NCBI GenBank assembly: GCA_905221605.1
Contig: CAJNDS010002253.1
Span: forward strand, 222,904-286,903
DNA: 64,000 nucleotides
Source of the DNA: Symbiodinium natans
Taxonomy: Eukaryota; Sar; Dinophyceae; Suessiales; Symbiodiniaceae
Reading direction: 5' to 3'
Within the stretch, counting starts at the first letter, position 1; the number at the start of each line of letters is the position of its first letter. Positions 1 to 11,735 of this stretch are shown here, piece after piece. Under the pieces are notes generated by a model, which worked only from the letters and a program-made list of their open reading frames with translations, was not told where the DNA came from and ran no database searches. A program made the position numbers and the translations under genes.

Positions 1-296
1 CTCCGAACGTCGAAGATGGCACACTGACGGCGAAACGTTTCTGGCACCAAGCTCGCGTGCGTTAGAAAGCAAGTAAACCGAGCATTGATGCTGAAGGGAT
101 GCATCTGGAGAACATTACTGCACTCCTCCTCCTGCGAATCCAGGGTTTGGTGCCACCTATGCCAATCTGACAAAGCACTGCACTTGTCAATACCTCGACG
201 TATAAAGCTGGAGGCTTCTGGAAGTCTCGCACCCTCCGAGTAGATTTCCCCCAATCGGTGCTCTGCCAAAGGGAGCCTGTTGGCCGCATCTAGAAT
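1..296 (-). CDS. Downstream exon of the ZZ-finger gene, open to the left edge
   Basis: Reading the minus strand from an AG acceptor (TTGCAG just above 296) gives about 98 codons without a stop to the window edge. It starts ILDAANRLPLAEHRLGEIYS and ends near HPFSINARFTCFL and FRRQCAIFDVR. No methionine is needed, because this is an internal exon. Its phase fits the end of the ZZ exon at 530-1294: a GA donor after HVE or a GC donor after DCLR would both join in frame to ILDAAN. The intervening 230 bp would be an intron, and it contains the G18 run. I do not recognise the domain. It is larger than most exons in this window. Confidence 0.5.
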   Translation of the reverse strand, partial: MLDAANRLPLAEHRLGEIYSEGARLPEASSFIRRGIDKCSALSDWHRWHQTLDSQEEECSNVLQMHPFSINARFTCFLTHASLVPETFRRQCAIFDVR

Positions 297-360
297 CTGC
301 AAGAAGCCAATCGTATGCCAGAAACCAGTGCCGCCAGCTATGTTCTTGATGTCCTTAATA

Positions 361-378
361 GGGGGGGGGGGGGGGGGG
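361..378 (+). repeat. G18 homopolymer in an intron
   Basis: An uninterrupted run of 18 G on the plus strand lies between the two exons of the ZZ gene. Similar G or C runs occur at 21,633-21,654 and 25,237-25,256. Confidence 0.9.
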
Positions 379-529
379 ATTGACATAGATCCGCAAGGGC
401 AATGGCGCTACTAAGGTGCCTGCAAAGAAGGCCGCTCTACAATGACTCTACAAATGCCCAAGCACACAACAGTCGCCCGTCCAAGCAGTCCTTTTATCCT
501 CTTTGGTCTTTTGAATAATTCGGCAAACC

Positions 530-1294
530 TTAGCACTTAGCGGCCCTAAGGCAGTCCTCCACATGTACCACACTGGCATCTGCAACATCGACGACCGCCC
601 TGACCAGCTGCTGAAACATGTGAATCGGCCACTGGAAGGCCAGGTCTCTCAGAATGAGCTCTCGCTCGCAAGGAGGTACTGACAAGATCTGGTGTGAGAT
701 GAACCACACGAAGTGAACCACCCAGGAGGAATGCTCCATGTCTCGATTGGCGAAGAGCGACTCGAGCTGCTCGTAGCACTTCTTGCAGAAGTCAACATCA
801 CACCCGTCCTGGCAGTGCCAGTACTCTCTGTCCTGTATATGTGCGTCACAGTTGTCACACGCACGATTGGTCTGGAAAATAGACTGGCCAGAGATGGTTA
901 TTGACTGAGCCGTGTCCGGCATGACCTGTTTCTGTAGCGGGTGCGGGTGAGGGACCACGCATGTTCCACGCCGGTCTTTGGGCAGTGCGTCGACGAGCAG
1001 TGGCAAGGCGAATGCAAGCAATGCTTCGATCCAGTGGACGTTGCTTTCCGAAGCCGCAGCAGCACCGACATCCTCACAAATGCTGTCCAGGCTGGCGCGA
1101 GCGGAAGCTTTTGCAGCTGCGACATCTGCTGTCGCCTGACGCGGATGGTGCATCAGCGGCTGCAGTGCGCGGTGCAGTCCTTCCAGGGCTTCTCTTTGCA
1201 AGAATCTCCTCAGATCTTCCGCAGGTAAAGAGCCTCCAGAAAGCGTGTCCAGCAGTTCATCTGGAGTCAAAGAACTGCTGTATCCAGCTTTCAT
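530..1294 (-). CDS. ZZ-type zinc-finger protein, 5' part
   Basis: A 254-residue frame. Residues 145-182 form a ZZ zinc finger: CDNC, then WHC, then GCDVDFCKKC (Cys146, 149, 161, 165, 170, 173), with the aromatic and acidic spacing typical of ZZ domains. ZZ fingers bind zinc and usually mediate protein contacts, for example in E3 ligases, cargo receptors and dystrophin-like scaffolds. Residues 10-50 are leucine-rich and probably helical. The methionine at 1294 may be the start, but CGCAG precedes it, so it could also be an acceptor. The printed stop at 530 is probably intronic, because a GA or GC donor shortly before it joins in phase to the exon at 1-296. The full protein is larger. Whether it is a HECT-type ligase cannot be decided here. 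Confidence 0.7.
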   Translation of the reverse strand: MKAGYSSSLTPDELLDTLSGGSLPAEDLRRFLQREALEGLHRALQPLMHHPRQATADVAAAKASARASLDSICEDVGAAAASESNVHWIEALLAFALPLLVDALPKDRRGTCVVPHPHPLQKQVMPDTAQSITISGQSIFQTNRACDNCDAHIQDREYWHCQDGCDVDFCKKCYEQLESLFANRDMEHSSWVVHFVWFISHQILSVPPCERELILRDLAFQWPIHMFQQLVRAVVDVADASVVHVEDCLRAAKC

Positions 1295-2979
1295 GGCTGC
1301 GAGGCGTCAACGGTCGTAGAATATTAGCGCCTGGTAGGCTACATGCCTGCATGCCTGCCTACAAGGTTGAACATCCCACTCATTGCAGGCTTCTGATGTG
1401 CTGTCGACTGGCTTCATCAGCTTCTGATGCACGCAGTGCAAAATTCGAGTTGCTTGCCCATGTCCATGTCAGTTGTAGAACTGCAAAGCTTCAGCAGCCA
1501 TTCACAAGTCTGACAGCGAAGATCCGACAGTGTAAGTCAAAGCGAAGTAACCGATCGATATCGATACGTATAAACACACATCTACATAGACACATACAGA
1601 TACATATACAGATCCATATACCTATATACATATTTCATGTACATGTACATATTCAATTTCATATATATATATATATATATAGATGGCAACCCCCCCCCCC
1701 GACCGCCAAGCACCAACCTGCCTTCATTTTACTCGTAAATAACGGCTTCTCCTGCACTTTCCACAGGATCCGAAATGATCCAAATTGCGTGGATGTAGCC
1801 CCAAATCCAAAAACTCCAAAACTTTTTTCCAAAAACTCCCAACCTTCCGGTCACATGTCCTAAAATTCCAAGGCCCGCGGGTCCAGCCAAAGGCCAGGCA
1901 CATGGGTACGGTACGGGAACTTCTGGAGTTTTGGGAATGTTTGGAGTTTTCGAATTTCAGGAATCTTAGGAAATCCTGGATTTTTCGGAATTTGTGGTCC
2001 CGGGTTGTTAGGATTTGCCTTCGATGTCTTGGAGTCCCGTTTGTCTTTCATTCCAAAGAACCCAGGCCTATGGGTCCAGGGCTTGGGCCAGGCACATGCG
2101 TGCAGGACATAGTCCCCATCCGTTTTCGGATTGTTTGGGAATTCCTGGCCCCATCGGTCCGGCATGTGGCCCCGTCCGCTTGGATTTTGTCGTTGGATGT
2201 TTTGTTTTGGAACTTTTAGAACTTCTGGAACCTTTCGAACTTGTTTGGAATCCTTGGTTTTTTTTTTTAATTTCGACATGGGACATGGTCCCTGATTTTT
2301 TGGGAATTCATGGTCCCATGGGTCCGGGTCAATCGCCCTCCTACGAGTTTTCCTCTTCTCGTTTATAGACGGAGAGCCCCTTCTAAGGACTTTATTCCTA
2401 ACCATGAATGGAGGAGCTTCCATTATCTTGGCTTTCATTCTGCAGAAGACCATCCTCTTCATCTTCCAGCTTTTTTGAAAGAAAACCCCTGAAAATAGAA
2501 AGATAGAACAGCAGCCACGTAGTAATCCAGCGTAGTCTTTCGTGAAATGACCCTTAACATGTCTCTCGAAAATAGGCGGTGGGATTACACAGGATGGAGG
2601 TGAAAATGAGGGTATTCTATCGCATGAGGGGTAGTGAGGGATGACGGTAGGCTCAAGCACGAAGGGTGCTGAGTGTTGCTGCGTAGCTGTCTTTCTTTCG
2701 TTTAGAGTTATGCAAAGCCGAAAACAAAAATTGAAACCGTTGTGTCTGTGTGTATCTACGGTTCGTTCTTGGGAGCTAATGGCGAAGGGGCTAATGGCTT
2801 ATATAATGGGGAACTGCCTTGATGCGTTAGTGCATTAATGGGCTCATGATTCGTTAATGCATTGATTGGTTGAACCATTCATAGGACCAGGACTGGGTCA
2901 ATGGGTTAACGGTTAACGGGGTAACGGGAGAACGGGCGCCTCACCCGAAAGGCGCCTCGTTTCCCGGATGCGTCGCGAA
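1295..2979. other. No supportable gene; AT microsatellite and degenerate G/T-rich repeats
   Basis: Between 1,563 and 1,682 lies a TA/TACA-rich microsatellite ending in (TA)n and C10. From about 1,850 to 2,360 the plus strand is a degenerate series of short TGGAATTTTGGAA-like words interleaved with variants of GGGTCCAGGC. The long frames here (for example 1,860-2,660 minus, 266 codons) follow these repeats and have no domain-like sequence. From 2,640 to 2,930 there are short GCTAATGG and TTAATG(C/G) repeats. I see no gene. Confidence 0.6.
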
Positions 2980-3440
2980 TCAAGAGCGTTTTCGGGATTT
3001 GGTTGAGCGAACTGAATAACTCAATGTTGGGCTTTTCGGGGATGATCTCCAAAACCCTGACGTGGTTGGCTTGATAGGGTCTAGACTCTAAGGTTTGGGC
3101 ATTGCCCTAAACCCTTTAGGGTCAGAACCCTAAAACCCTACAGGGCTCCAAAAGGTTGAAAGGCTGTAACCCACGTAACCCTATAGGCGCTGAAGGATAC
3201 ATGTCCAGACCTCGGTCTAAGTGCAGATGAAGTATTAGAATTTAAGCCTCAGGTTTAGGCAGTTGAACCTTTGAAAGGGTTGTTGGGGTTTTATCTCTAA
3301 AACCCTGACGGGGTTAGCCCTTTTGGGTTTAAACCTTATAGGGTTTAAGGTTTAGGCATAGTAGCCTACAGGATTAGAACCTTATGACCCTATAGGGCTT
3401 GAGGCTCAAATCCCTAAACATTACATCCCAGAGGGTTCTG
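2980..3440 (+). repeat. Degenerate TTTAGGG-type interspersed array
   Basis: Repeated variants of GGGTTTAGGG, CCCTAAAACCCT and TATAGGGTTTAAGG, mainly G-rich on the plus strand. TTTAGGG is the plant-type telomere repeat also reported for dinoflagellates. The units here are heavily mutated and interrupted, so this is an interstitial array and not a telomere end. Confidence 0.7.
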
Positions 3441-3779
3441 CCTATGTTTATAGTATGTAGGGCCTCCCGTGGACATGCACAGAACATGTATAAGAAATAC
3501 CCACATCATGTATGTATAGAGGGTGTATGCATTGTATATTCAAATGCGAAAAATGGAAGGATGGTAGGCCTCGAACCATGAGACTATGAAGCATTCGAGC
3601 ACAGAGGGTGATGCGAAAAAAGCACATACATGCAAGAACACATTGAACAGTCAACGAGGGCCTTCATGGAAGCTTGCAGAAGACTTGCAAGGCCCGGGCT
3701 TGGAAGAGAGAGCTGGCCCGGACCTGATCCCGTGACCTGCGCTCTCGCGTGTGCTCGCGTGTGATCGCGTGTGCAGTGG

Positions 3780-5334
3780 TTGTGATTGCGTGTGCATGTT
3801 TAGCCTCGTCCGGCTCCTCACAATCATCATCAGAAGCTTGAGGCCTTGAGAGCACAGCCACTGTTGCATGCGAACACAGACCTGCTGATGACACCGAATA
3901 TGACCAAATGCATCGTTGAGGCGCTCGCCCTGCCCTGACGAGTCTGGGCCCGAATGGGCCGGGCACCAGAAGGAAGTGACCTCTCGACCGCGACGATCGC
4001 CATGGGAGGAGCATGGAACATGGAAGAGCGAACTCAGAAAAGGAACGCAACGGGCCAAGGCCGGCACCTCCATCATGATCGCATCGATCGATCAAAGCCT
4101 CTTGCTAAGTCGGAAAGCGCCCCGATCGCAGGCACTCTCCATTTACTCCCCGTGAAAAGACTGAACTGCCTCCAGGAGGTTGTGGCTAGCTTCTCGGAGA
4201 ACTGTCGGATCAAACGCCTGGGAGCGCAAAAGCTTCTCACATGGTACGTTTTCTAACCCGTACATGTGACCGGCTACGCCAAACAGCGGCTGTCGCAGAG
4301 TGCTCTCGAAGCTCAAGTCTAAGCTCACTCTCACTCTCTTCAAGCTATCTCCAGGTGCCCGACAGTGGAAGTTTCCACCTCTTCATTGGACAGACGCTTG
4401 TGCTCGTCGATTCTGTACGCCTCGCCAGGACTGCTGTTTCAAAAATATTGACCATGGGCTACGTTGGCTTGGAAATGTTGGAAAAGGTGGTCCCTGCATG
4501 CATCTGGTGCCCAGAAGCGTGCACGCACCAAGCCGGCATTTCGTTTGTCGCGTTTTGCCTTTCACGCTTTTTCCTGAGCGTTTTGCATACAGGCAGAGAA
4601 CGTACAACCAACATGTCGGATTTTCGAGTTTACCGTTTTCGCTCCCTTCCTTTGTGCAGAAGCATGACCGCGTGAAAGTAGGAAACTGTAACAAGTTGCT
4701 TCGCTGACAAGAAATCATAAAGTGCAAAATGCAAATTTCCGCTTCTCGTTTTCGGGCTTACGTTTGCCCTTTCTGCCCCCATGGCTTTGCAAGCAGTGTC
4801 CGTAGGCAAACACTGCACGGGACACGCTGCTGATTTAAGACGAGTCTTAGCTTCTCCTGGCACGGGGGAATCTCTTCGGGTCGGGGTCCTGGGCAGAGGG
4901 GTTGCTCCGTCATGGGGAGAACCTTGTGAATGTGCACAGCCACACCAACAGCCCCAAGCTTTAAGTAACCCATACTAGTAAAGCCAGTCTTGCACCAGAC
5001 AGCTGCACTACTGCGTGTGGTTAAAACAGTGTATAGGCTACTGGTGACCCCTGGACAAAGCTCACGAGCACATGCAAGCACGCAAACGAACCAGCGCATT
5101 GTTCGCTTCATGGGGTCACATGGGACCCCGTGGAGGTTTCAACAACACCAAGCCAACAGTGAACACGGTAAAAGCCTTGGCGATGTCCTCCAGATGGGGT
5201 ATATCAGCTGCCAGCCTCTTAGGCAATCTGCAACAGGGAAGTACAGAACATAGCAGGACCTGCAAGGGAGTGGCACACTCAATCCAGGGCGCCAGCACAA
5301 ATCGGCATCCGCGGCAAATTCCCTCTGAGTCCAC
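3780..5334 (-). CDS. Unidentified multi-exon gene
   Basis: Several short minus-strand stretches have exon character and AG acceptors: 5334-about 5280 (VDSEGICRGCRFVLA), about 5200 (LPKRLAADIPHLEDIAK, joinable in phase through a GC donor after FVL), 4974-4923 (LKLGAVGVAVHIHK, ending at a GT donor), 4420-4379 (AYRIDEHKRLSNEE, GT donor), 4304-4170 (FGVAGHMYGLENVP to ASHNLLE, GC donor) and about 3935-3780 (RLNDAFGHIRCHQ). Order and strand are consistent with one gene, but not all junctions can be phased and I recognise no family. Splitting into two genes is possible. Confidence 0.4.
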
Positions 5335-6144
5335 CTCAAAGGTACCAGGAAACCCTCTCGGAGGCGCCCCCAAAAAAACAGCAAAAAAAAAACAGAACTG
5401 AGAGCCTGTTTCCGGAAGAAACCGTCCCTGGAGGCCCGGGCAAAGAAGCACAGCAGCGAGGGCGAGCCATGCAGGCAGCACCTGCCAAACAATGCCGCGT
5501 GCCTACTGAGTTACTATTATGAATTATGGGTTCCTGCTATGACCTCCTACTCTGAGCTACTACTGCATTGCAGCGTCTTCCATGTCGACGCACTCTCGCT
5601 CAACTCTCGCTCACCCCTGGCAGGACAAGTGCCACCAGGAGACGACAGCCAGGAATCAATCAGCGTGCGTGTCTCAAGCGGCGAATTCAGCGGCACCTCT
5701 AGACAAACAAAGTGGCTCCTTGCAACATTTGGCTGCCTGCTCAGGTGCCGACAACCAGCACGGCCGTGCGATCCTACAAGGGGAGAAAATCTTGCTCGGG
5801 CCCCATCTTGTCCCTGCTTTGCTGCTCTGCTTGGCTCCTCCGTGACACGCCGATGATACCTTGGAAGCGACGTTCTGTCGGCCAAGTCATGCGGCACAAC
5901 GAGGTTCCCTGCAAAGCACAGGGCATTGCCAAGCAACTTGCCTAGCATACGCGGAAATCCTAGTACTTGGTGTGACATGGCCTGATGCCCAGCTCATGTA
6001 GCCCTTGTGCACCTCGCACATGGAGTCGGAGGGCAAAACGATGAAAAACATGCCTTCACAAAGGGATCGAGGCGCTGGCGTTCGAGGTCTGTCTGTCCAG
6101 AAGCCGAAGCTGAGGGCTCCTACAGCACACCCTACAGGCAGATC

Positions 6145-6391
6145 CTATGGCCGATCAACATCCTGCTGCTCTTGGGCACCCTGAAGGCCCCGAAGATGGC
6201 CCGTCTACGCCTTGCAAGCCTTACATCCCCTGCCACCCGGAAAGCGCGAAGGCCTCGGGTCCACCGGGCTGTCACCTTGCGGGAGTGAGTTCTCTGAGTT
6301 GAGCCAGAGCCTCTTCCCCGCCGTCTCCTTGTCTGAGGACGTCGCCCGAGCTCATTGGGGTGACGGCAACAAGCGAGAGGCCCTCACGGAC
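6145..6391 (-). CDS. Unidentified gene fragment, two phase-compatible exons
   Basis: Exon 6391-6276 begins after GCGAAG with VREGLSLVAVTPMSSGDVLR and ends LTPA plus two bases before a GT donor. The next exon starts at 6210 after TTGCAAG, supplies the third base of an Arg codon, and continues RRRAIFGAFRVPKSSRMLIG. The two-base and one-base phases match. The end near 6,145 is uncertain. I do not recognise the family, and the upstream partner is not found. Confidence 0.4.
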
Positions 6392-6399
6392 CTTCGCAA

Positions 6400-8970
6400 A
6401 GGGACCCGGAAACGACAATGTGCTCTTCCTCCGTGACCTTACACTCTGCAGCCTGGGCACACGCCACTCACAGCAAGCGGTCGTTGGAGCTGTCGGCAGG
6501 GCATCTACATTGACCTTACGTATTGATGCTTCAAGAAGCACAAGACAAGCTTTGGAATGCAGCAGCGGCCGAGCCCTCCAATTATTGAGCACCTACAACA
6601 GTCACAACAAACAAGTCCCAACAACATCAACATCCAACAACAAACGCTCCAGCATGCCGTGCTACAGGTGTCTCGGGTCGTGATGCCAAGCATCTTGACG
6701 CATCTTGACACAACCGGCCCACATGTCTTCGTGTAGACGAGGCCAATGCTGGCTCTGCAGTTTGGATCGTGGGGAAGACCCGCACCATATTCCCGTCGAC
6801 ACGCACCTGCTTCACACAGCCAAGGGCTCATCATGGTTCGTCATATCCCCTCATGGCACCCGTCACACCTGGCAGCGGGAGCCTGACAGCTGCCTTGGGG
6901 AGTACCTTGCCCATTCGAGGCAGTTGAAGTTCCGACTGCATCTGCAGTGGCCCATCTCGCCTAGGGGACGATATCTTGTCGAGGCCGCCCGATTGATCCA
7001 CGTCCTGTATCATGATGTCTGGTTTCTGAATCCGAGGCACGCGCAGAGGCTCTGCGAGCCTCGTCCTCCGAAATCTGCTTGGCGGCATCAACAACGACCT
7101 AATGCAATGGCCGTGATCTGCCATGTGAGGGCTGGCGCAGGAAGCTCCCTCAATCTGCGCGCACTCGGTCACTCGGGGCTCTTGCCAGGCAGTTCCCAAT
7201 TCTATGCAAAGCTAGGGCCTCATGAAACTGCGAGCTTCGACTTCGCTCCCACGACCGAGCTAAGCACACTCGACGGGACAAGTGAAGATTGCATGTCGCT
7301 TCGCTCCGGCTACGCCGCGTTGCCATCTGGCCACGCCTCGCCGGCCTCTTGGAGGGGCAGCTCGAAGAGTCGCTTCAGAGCCTGCCAAAGTCTGCAGACA
7401 GCGGTGGCTCAGAGGCCATCCAGCATCTCTCCATCGTGGCATTGGCAATTCTGAGGCACTGGCAGTTGTCTCTCCCACCACCCGCACTGGACACCTTGTC
7501 GAACATACCCCAGTCGGTCACGCAGCCAGCTCTGCTAATGAAGTGAACTCTGACATGGGCAGTGTGAAGTGAGCTGTGCACCCATCGCAGGTCTCGGCAT
7601 GCTGCCAAGGCCTTGCTTCCCAGATCTTCCGAAAAAAGCACTGAAAAGAAGGACTGGGGGGGGGTGTTTTCCGCAAAAAGGAGGCTGCTGCAGCCTGCGG
7701 TGCAGTGTCACGGGAGCTGACCTGATGTCATCTCTCCTCCCAGACTCCCCCAGATGCGAATCTGGCGGGTGTTCCCCGCTGGGCCGTCCGGCCCTGCCCG
7801 GGGTGTTAAACTTGGGTGCTTGTGGCAATTTACGCTCAGCCCGGATGTCATCTGGTCCTATAGACTCTTGGGGTGCCGTAAGGGTTGAAAGTTCTGCTCG
7901 TGACACATGCTATTTCTGTGTTGGGGTGGCCTGCCATTCTCGGCATGATTCTGAAAGCACCTGCGTCTGATGCTCCTGGACAACCTGGTGCTCCAAGTAC
8001 TTGCTCGGCATTGCTCCTTTTCGCTTGGTCATCTTCGTACCGGAGTTCTCTACAGCTTGCGTTCTCCTCTGGCTGGGTGCTTGTCAGCCTTCGGGCTTGC
8101 GGGCTGGTGGGTGTCTTCTGCCAGTCACTTGACTTGGCGGTCTGCTCGCCGGTGGCTCAACTACTAAGAGGCCCAGGTTGCCATCCATGCTGTACAAGTT
8201 GCATGGATTTGATTAGCGTGGGCGACTCAAGCTAGCTTCTCTGAAGAAGGCTTTACTGACATGCAGGAACGTGATGACCGGCACGTTGATGTGGAGGTAT
8301 CTAGCATCACTATCGTGAAGCGGGCTGGGACACGCAAGGCTGGGCACTTGCTGCGGCAATCTTCGAATCTGGTGGATTGCGTCACTGCTGGGGTTCTTAT
8401 CGCGCAGCTCGCCTTTCTTCTGGGGTTGCTTTTTCATGGCTGGCATCTTTTCCCCGCGGCCCGCTTCCGGCAGGCCGCAACGGGTGCGCTGTACGAGCAG
8501 CCGCTTCTGGCAGGCCAGAGCTGGTGCGCTGGACATTTGCCACTGCCACAGCCTCCGCATTTGCATTCTTCATATTCTTAGTCTGTCCATCGCCCTGAAA
8601 CTATCGTTGTGCGGATCCAATGTGAATATCAATATTGCGGGATGCCGGGACTGGTGCTCTTCGCCAAGAACGATGTCCAGGAAGTCCCCCGTGGCCCTGC
8701 GCCGGTGGGCGACTCGACGCTTCAGCCGTCTCTTGCTTATGCCAAGTCAGGCGAATCTTGTGTCCTTGGGAAGCGGCAAGCATCAAAGAGAACCTGCACA
8801 CTGGCGAAAGACGGTGCTAAGTGCTAAGGCCGGCGAAATCGCAAACTGCTAGGTATGTGGGCCTTGGCTTCCGTGTCGTCATCAAGGACCTGCAGGGCTG
8901 CGCAGGGCTGCGCAGGGCTACGCAGGGCTTCCACGTCTCCGAAGAGTCTCGCACTGAGGCCTCGGAGCTC
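6400..8970. other. No convincing gene
   Basis: Long frames occur on both strands (for example 6,705-7,454 plus and 8,261-8,852 plus), but none shows a recognisable domain, and GC-rich DNA leaves several frames open at once. A short tandem of about 10 bp (CTGCGCAGGG) repeats three to four times at 8,892-8,925. Between 7,600 and 7,665 there is a G10 run followed by a purine-rich stretch. Confidence 0.5.
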
Positions 8971-8973
8971 GAC

Positions 8974-9711
8974 CTAGAGAAGGCCGGAGACCAAGACCTG
9001 GCCCCCGTAAGAATGCAAGCCTTCATTTCTTGGCCTCGCTTTTGCCTTGTTTTTTACATCACTTTTTGGCCTCGTCCTGCGGGTCTGCAAGGGGCTTGCG
9101 GCTTGGCATTCATGAAGATCCATCGGCGTGGAGCTAGGACATGCTTCAGGGAATTTCATATATGGGCTGCCTCTTCTGTTGCTTCTTCTGGGCACTTCAG
9201 CTTCATTGGTCAGATTTTTACAAGTGTTGCCGGTCTTTGGCCGTTTTTGAGGGCATGGCTTGCGGCACACGATGGTCAAAAGCCCCCATGCCCTCAAGCC
9301 TAAACTAAGTTGCACTAGTCTAGCCCAAAGACTCCATGAGCAGCTCCGCAGCTGGGTCAAGATAGACTTGAACCAAAAGTCTTCAGCGATACCGATGTTG
9401 GCTGGAATGCTCTTGGTATGCACGACGCTGCTGACTGCACCCTTTAACTCATCTTGAACCCTGGCCCTAAACGAACCCTTCAAGCCCGAAACACCAACAT
9501 CAGCTTCAAAAATCTTCCAACACCGGATCCTTGGATGCCTCTGGGTGTTGCAAAACATGCTCTTTGACGAAGTGTGACGTGGTTTGGGGCAGTTTGGGCC
9601 ACAGGCCCAGCAAACCCTCCGCGGGCAGCGGCAGTTTCTCCGCCGACGCTCTGTCAGCCTGGCCGCGTCCCAACTTCGAGGACGCGGTTCAGGGGCCCGC
9701 TGCCTGAACAA
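8974..9711 (-). CDS. Hypothetical open frame
   Basis: An uninterrupted 245-codon frame, long for this window. Its central part (KIFEADVGVSGLKGSF, RVQDELKGAVSS, IPANIGIAEDFWFKSI) has protein-like composition. The C-terminal third is basic and proline-rich and looks less natural. No domain is recognised. It may be one or two exons plus read-through intron. The strand agrees with the other genes here. Confidence 0.3.
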   Translation of the reverse strand: MFRQRAPEPRPRSWDAARLTERRRRNCRCPRRVCWACGPNCPKPRHTSSKSMFCNTQRHPRIRCWKIFEADVGVSGLKGSFRARVQDELKGAVSSVVHTKSIPANIGIAEDFWFKSILTQLRSCSWSLWARLVQLSLGLRAWGLLTIVCRKPCPQKRPKTGNTCKNLTNEAEVPRRSNRRGSPYMKFPEACPSSTPMDLHECQAASPLQTRRTRPKSDVKNKAKARPRNEGLHSYGGQVLVSGLL

Positions 9712-11735
9712 AGCTGTTCAGGAGTGACCTCCATGTCTGCACACCCTCCTTATACCTCCTTTTCTGGCCTGTGATCGAACCGCATCGAGCACGGTGCGCT
9801 GTTTGGCCTGAATACCATCGACTACGTGACTAGGCACATCAGAGGCAAGCTCCCCAATTCAGCAGTCCAGAGCTGACATGCACATAGGAAGAAAGTCGTA
9901 TCGCTTCTAAAGCATTCCTCTTGTGCTGAGGAATGGACCAAATGAACACATTCCAAGTTGTGCCGCAAGACGTTTTCATTCTCCTCCCGACATCACCAGG
10001 AAAACGACACAAACCGGTCGCCATCTCTCAAACAGCAAGATGTCCCAAGCTCCTCGATCATGGTCCCAACTTTGATGATCTGCGCGTCCTGTTGAAGTCT
10101 GGACATGGCCTCCCACACCTCCCCGAACAGAAGGTGAGGGATCAACAGATATTGGCAACATCAAAGAACGAGCCTAAAGACACATGAAGTAAACGGGTTG
10201 TCGGCCTTCCTCGAAACAACAGGTCGAACTGACATCGAAAGCAGTTGGAAGCAGTTAGTAGAATTGAAAAAAAGGTTTGGCTGAGTTGGACGTGCCCCCG
10301 CCCCACCAAAGGGGGCATCGGCCACCATGATCCACTTTCAGTGCCTTGTGCGGGGGTCCCGAAAGCGACCCCAGAACCCCCAATCTTAGTCGAGAGTTAG
10401 ATCTGCTCTAAAGCTCTTGCTGTCTCAAGTCGTGGTTATGTACCATACCATACCATTAAGATTCTGTTGCGATGTTGAACTTTGATGTACAGCTTGCTTT
10501 GATGCACAACTTGCTTTGACACCTCTTCCCAAGGCCGGTCCTCTCCAGCCTTCTTGCGCCGATCCAACCGGGCTTCTGCCTTCACAAAGGTTGGCGGGCA
10601 GATTCTTCTCCAAAGCGGCTCTTGGGCCCTCGAAGCTTCAAGCTCCCCATACTTCTGATACTCGCCTGCCTGACGAGTGAGGTGCCCGGAAAGCTCGGTC
10701 TGATCGGTCTTTGAAGCAACCTGCTTGGGCAATGGCGAAACAAGCCATGTCAAACCTGACTGTCACGCTATGTCATGCTATGTCATGCTGCAAGCCGCAA
10801 CTATGTCGTTCGAAGGGGCCTGCAAATGCAGCCATATCGTGCTGGAGAGCTTGAAATCCACGTAGTGGGAGTTCGGCGACTCCCGCACCTCTGTCTCTGT
10901 CGCCATACACATGCGTCACATGCATCATGAAGCTCGTTAGTCAGACGCCAATCTCATGTCTCACATGCTGCCGAAGAAGGCACACCGACTGGCGACTCCC
11001 GCTTGTATGCAGACAGTTCAACAAGCACTGCACCTCCAATGCGTGGATCGAGTCCCACGCACCCGTGTGCCCGTCGCCTAGGGGACAAGTGCTCCAGGTA
11101 CACAAACATGAGGTAAGCCCCAAAGTGAGCCGAAGACCTACACATTCTGTAGCCTTGTTGTGCTGCTACTTGCTGCATCGGTAAGTGTCTGCGCCTGTGT
11201 CCGCATTCGCGCGCGCATACGAACGATTCAGGCTTCACTCTCAGCTTCAGAATCCATTTCAGGACATCGGTGGGTGTGCCTCTGCGATACCGTAGGCCAT
11301 AGGCGACTAACTTGCTTCAACTCTGCAGCGGCTTTTTCATGAAAACATCTTGCCCCAAACCCTGAGTCCTTAATCCAAGCTCCTAAACCCTACCGGTAAC
11401 CTAAACTCTCAAGACCCTGAACCCTGGAAATCCTCAAACCCTAAACCCTTGCTAGACGCCTGACTGCGTCGCACGGGGGGTGAGAGGAGGGCTACTTAAA
11501 GCTAAGGAAGTTGAGGGAAACCTATCGACAGCTATAGTCAAACCTATTGGAACCTATAGTGAAACCTATTGAAACCCTTCGGATGGCTTTTGAAGGGGGC
11601 GGGGGGGATTGGGGGCGGGGGTGCTTAAGCTGCCCAGAGCTTGGGTTGAGTCTCTGCAGCTCCTCTCTTTGAGCACTTTGAGGACCAGACCAAGAACCTT
11701 CGACAGCTCTTTGTGAACGAGGAAGGCACCGGCAA
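9712..11735. other. Mostly intergenic; short CCCTAAA-type array
   Basis: No supported exon. At 11,365-11,455 the plus strand carries degenerate CCCTAAACCCT-type units (C-rich on plus, opposite to the arrays at 3 kb and 23-28 kb). It is followed by GAAACCTATTG-type repeats at 11,517-11,575 and a G/C-rich stretch at 11,595-11,620. The missing 3' exons of the capping-protein gene should lie here or further left, but I could not find them. Confidence 0.5.

Noticed and set aside
1860-2660. 266-codon minus frame
   Set aside because: It follows a degenerate short-word repeat and has no domain-like stretch; Pro/Lys-rich translation mirrors the repeat.
6705-7454. 249-codon plus frame
   Set aside because: No motif, opposite to the strand of all supported genes, and GC-rich DNA leaves other frames open too.
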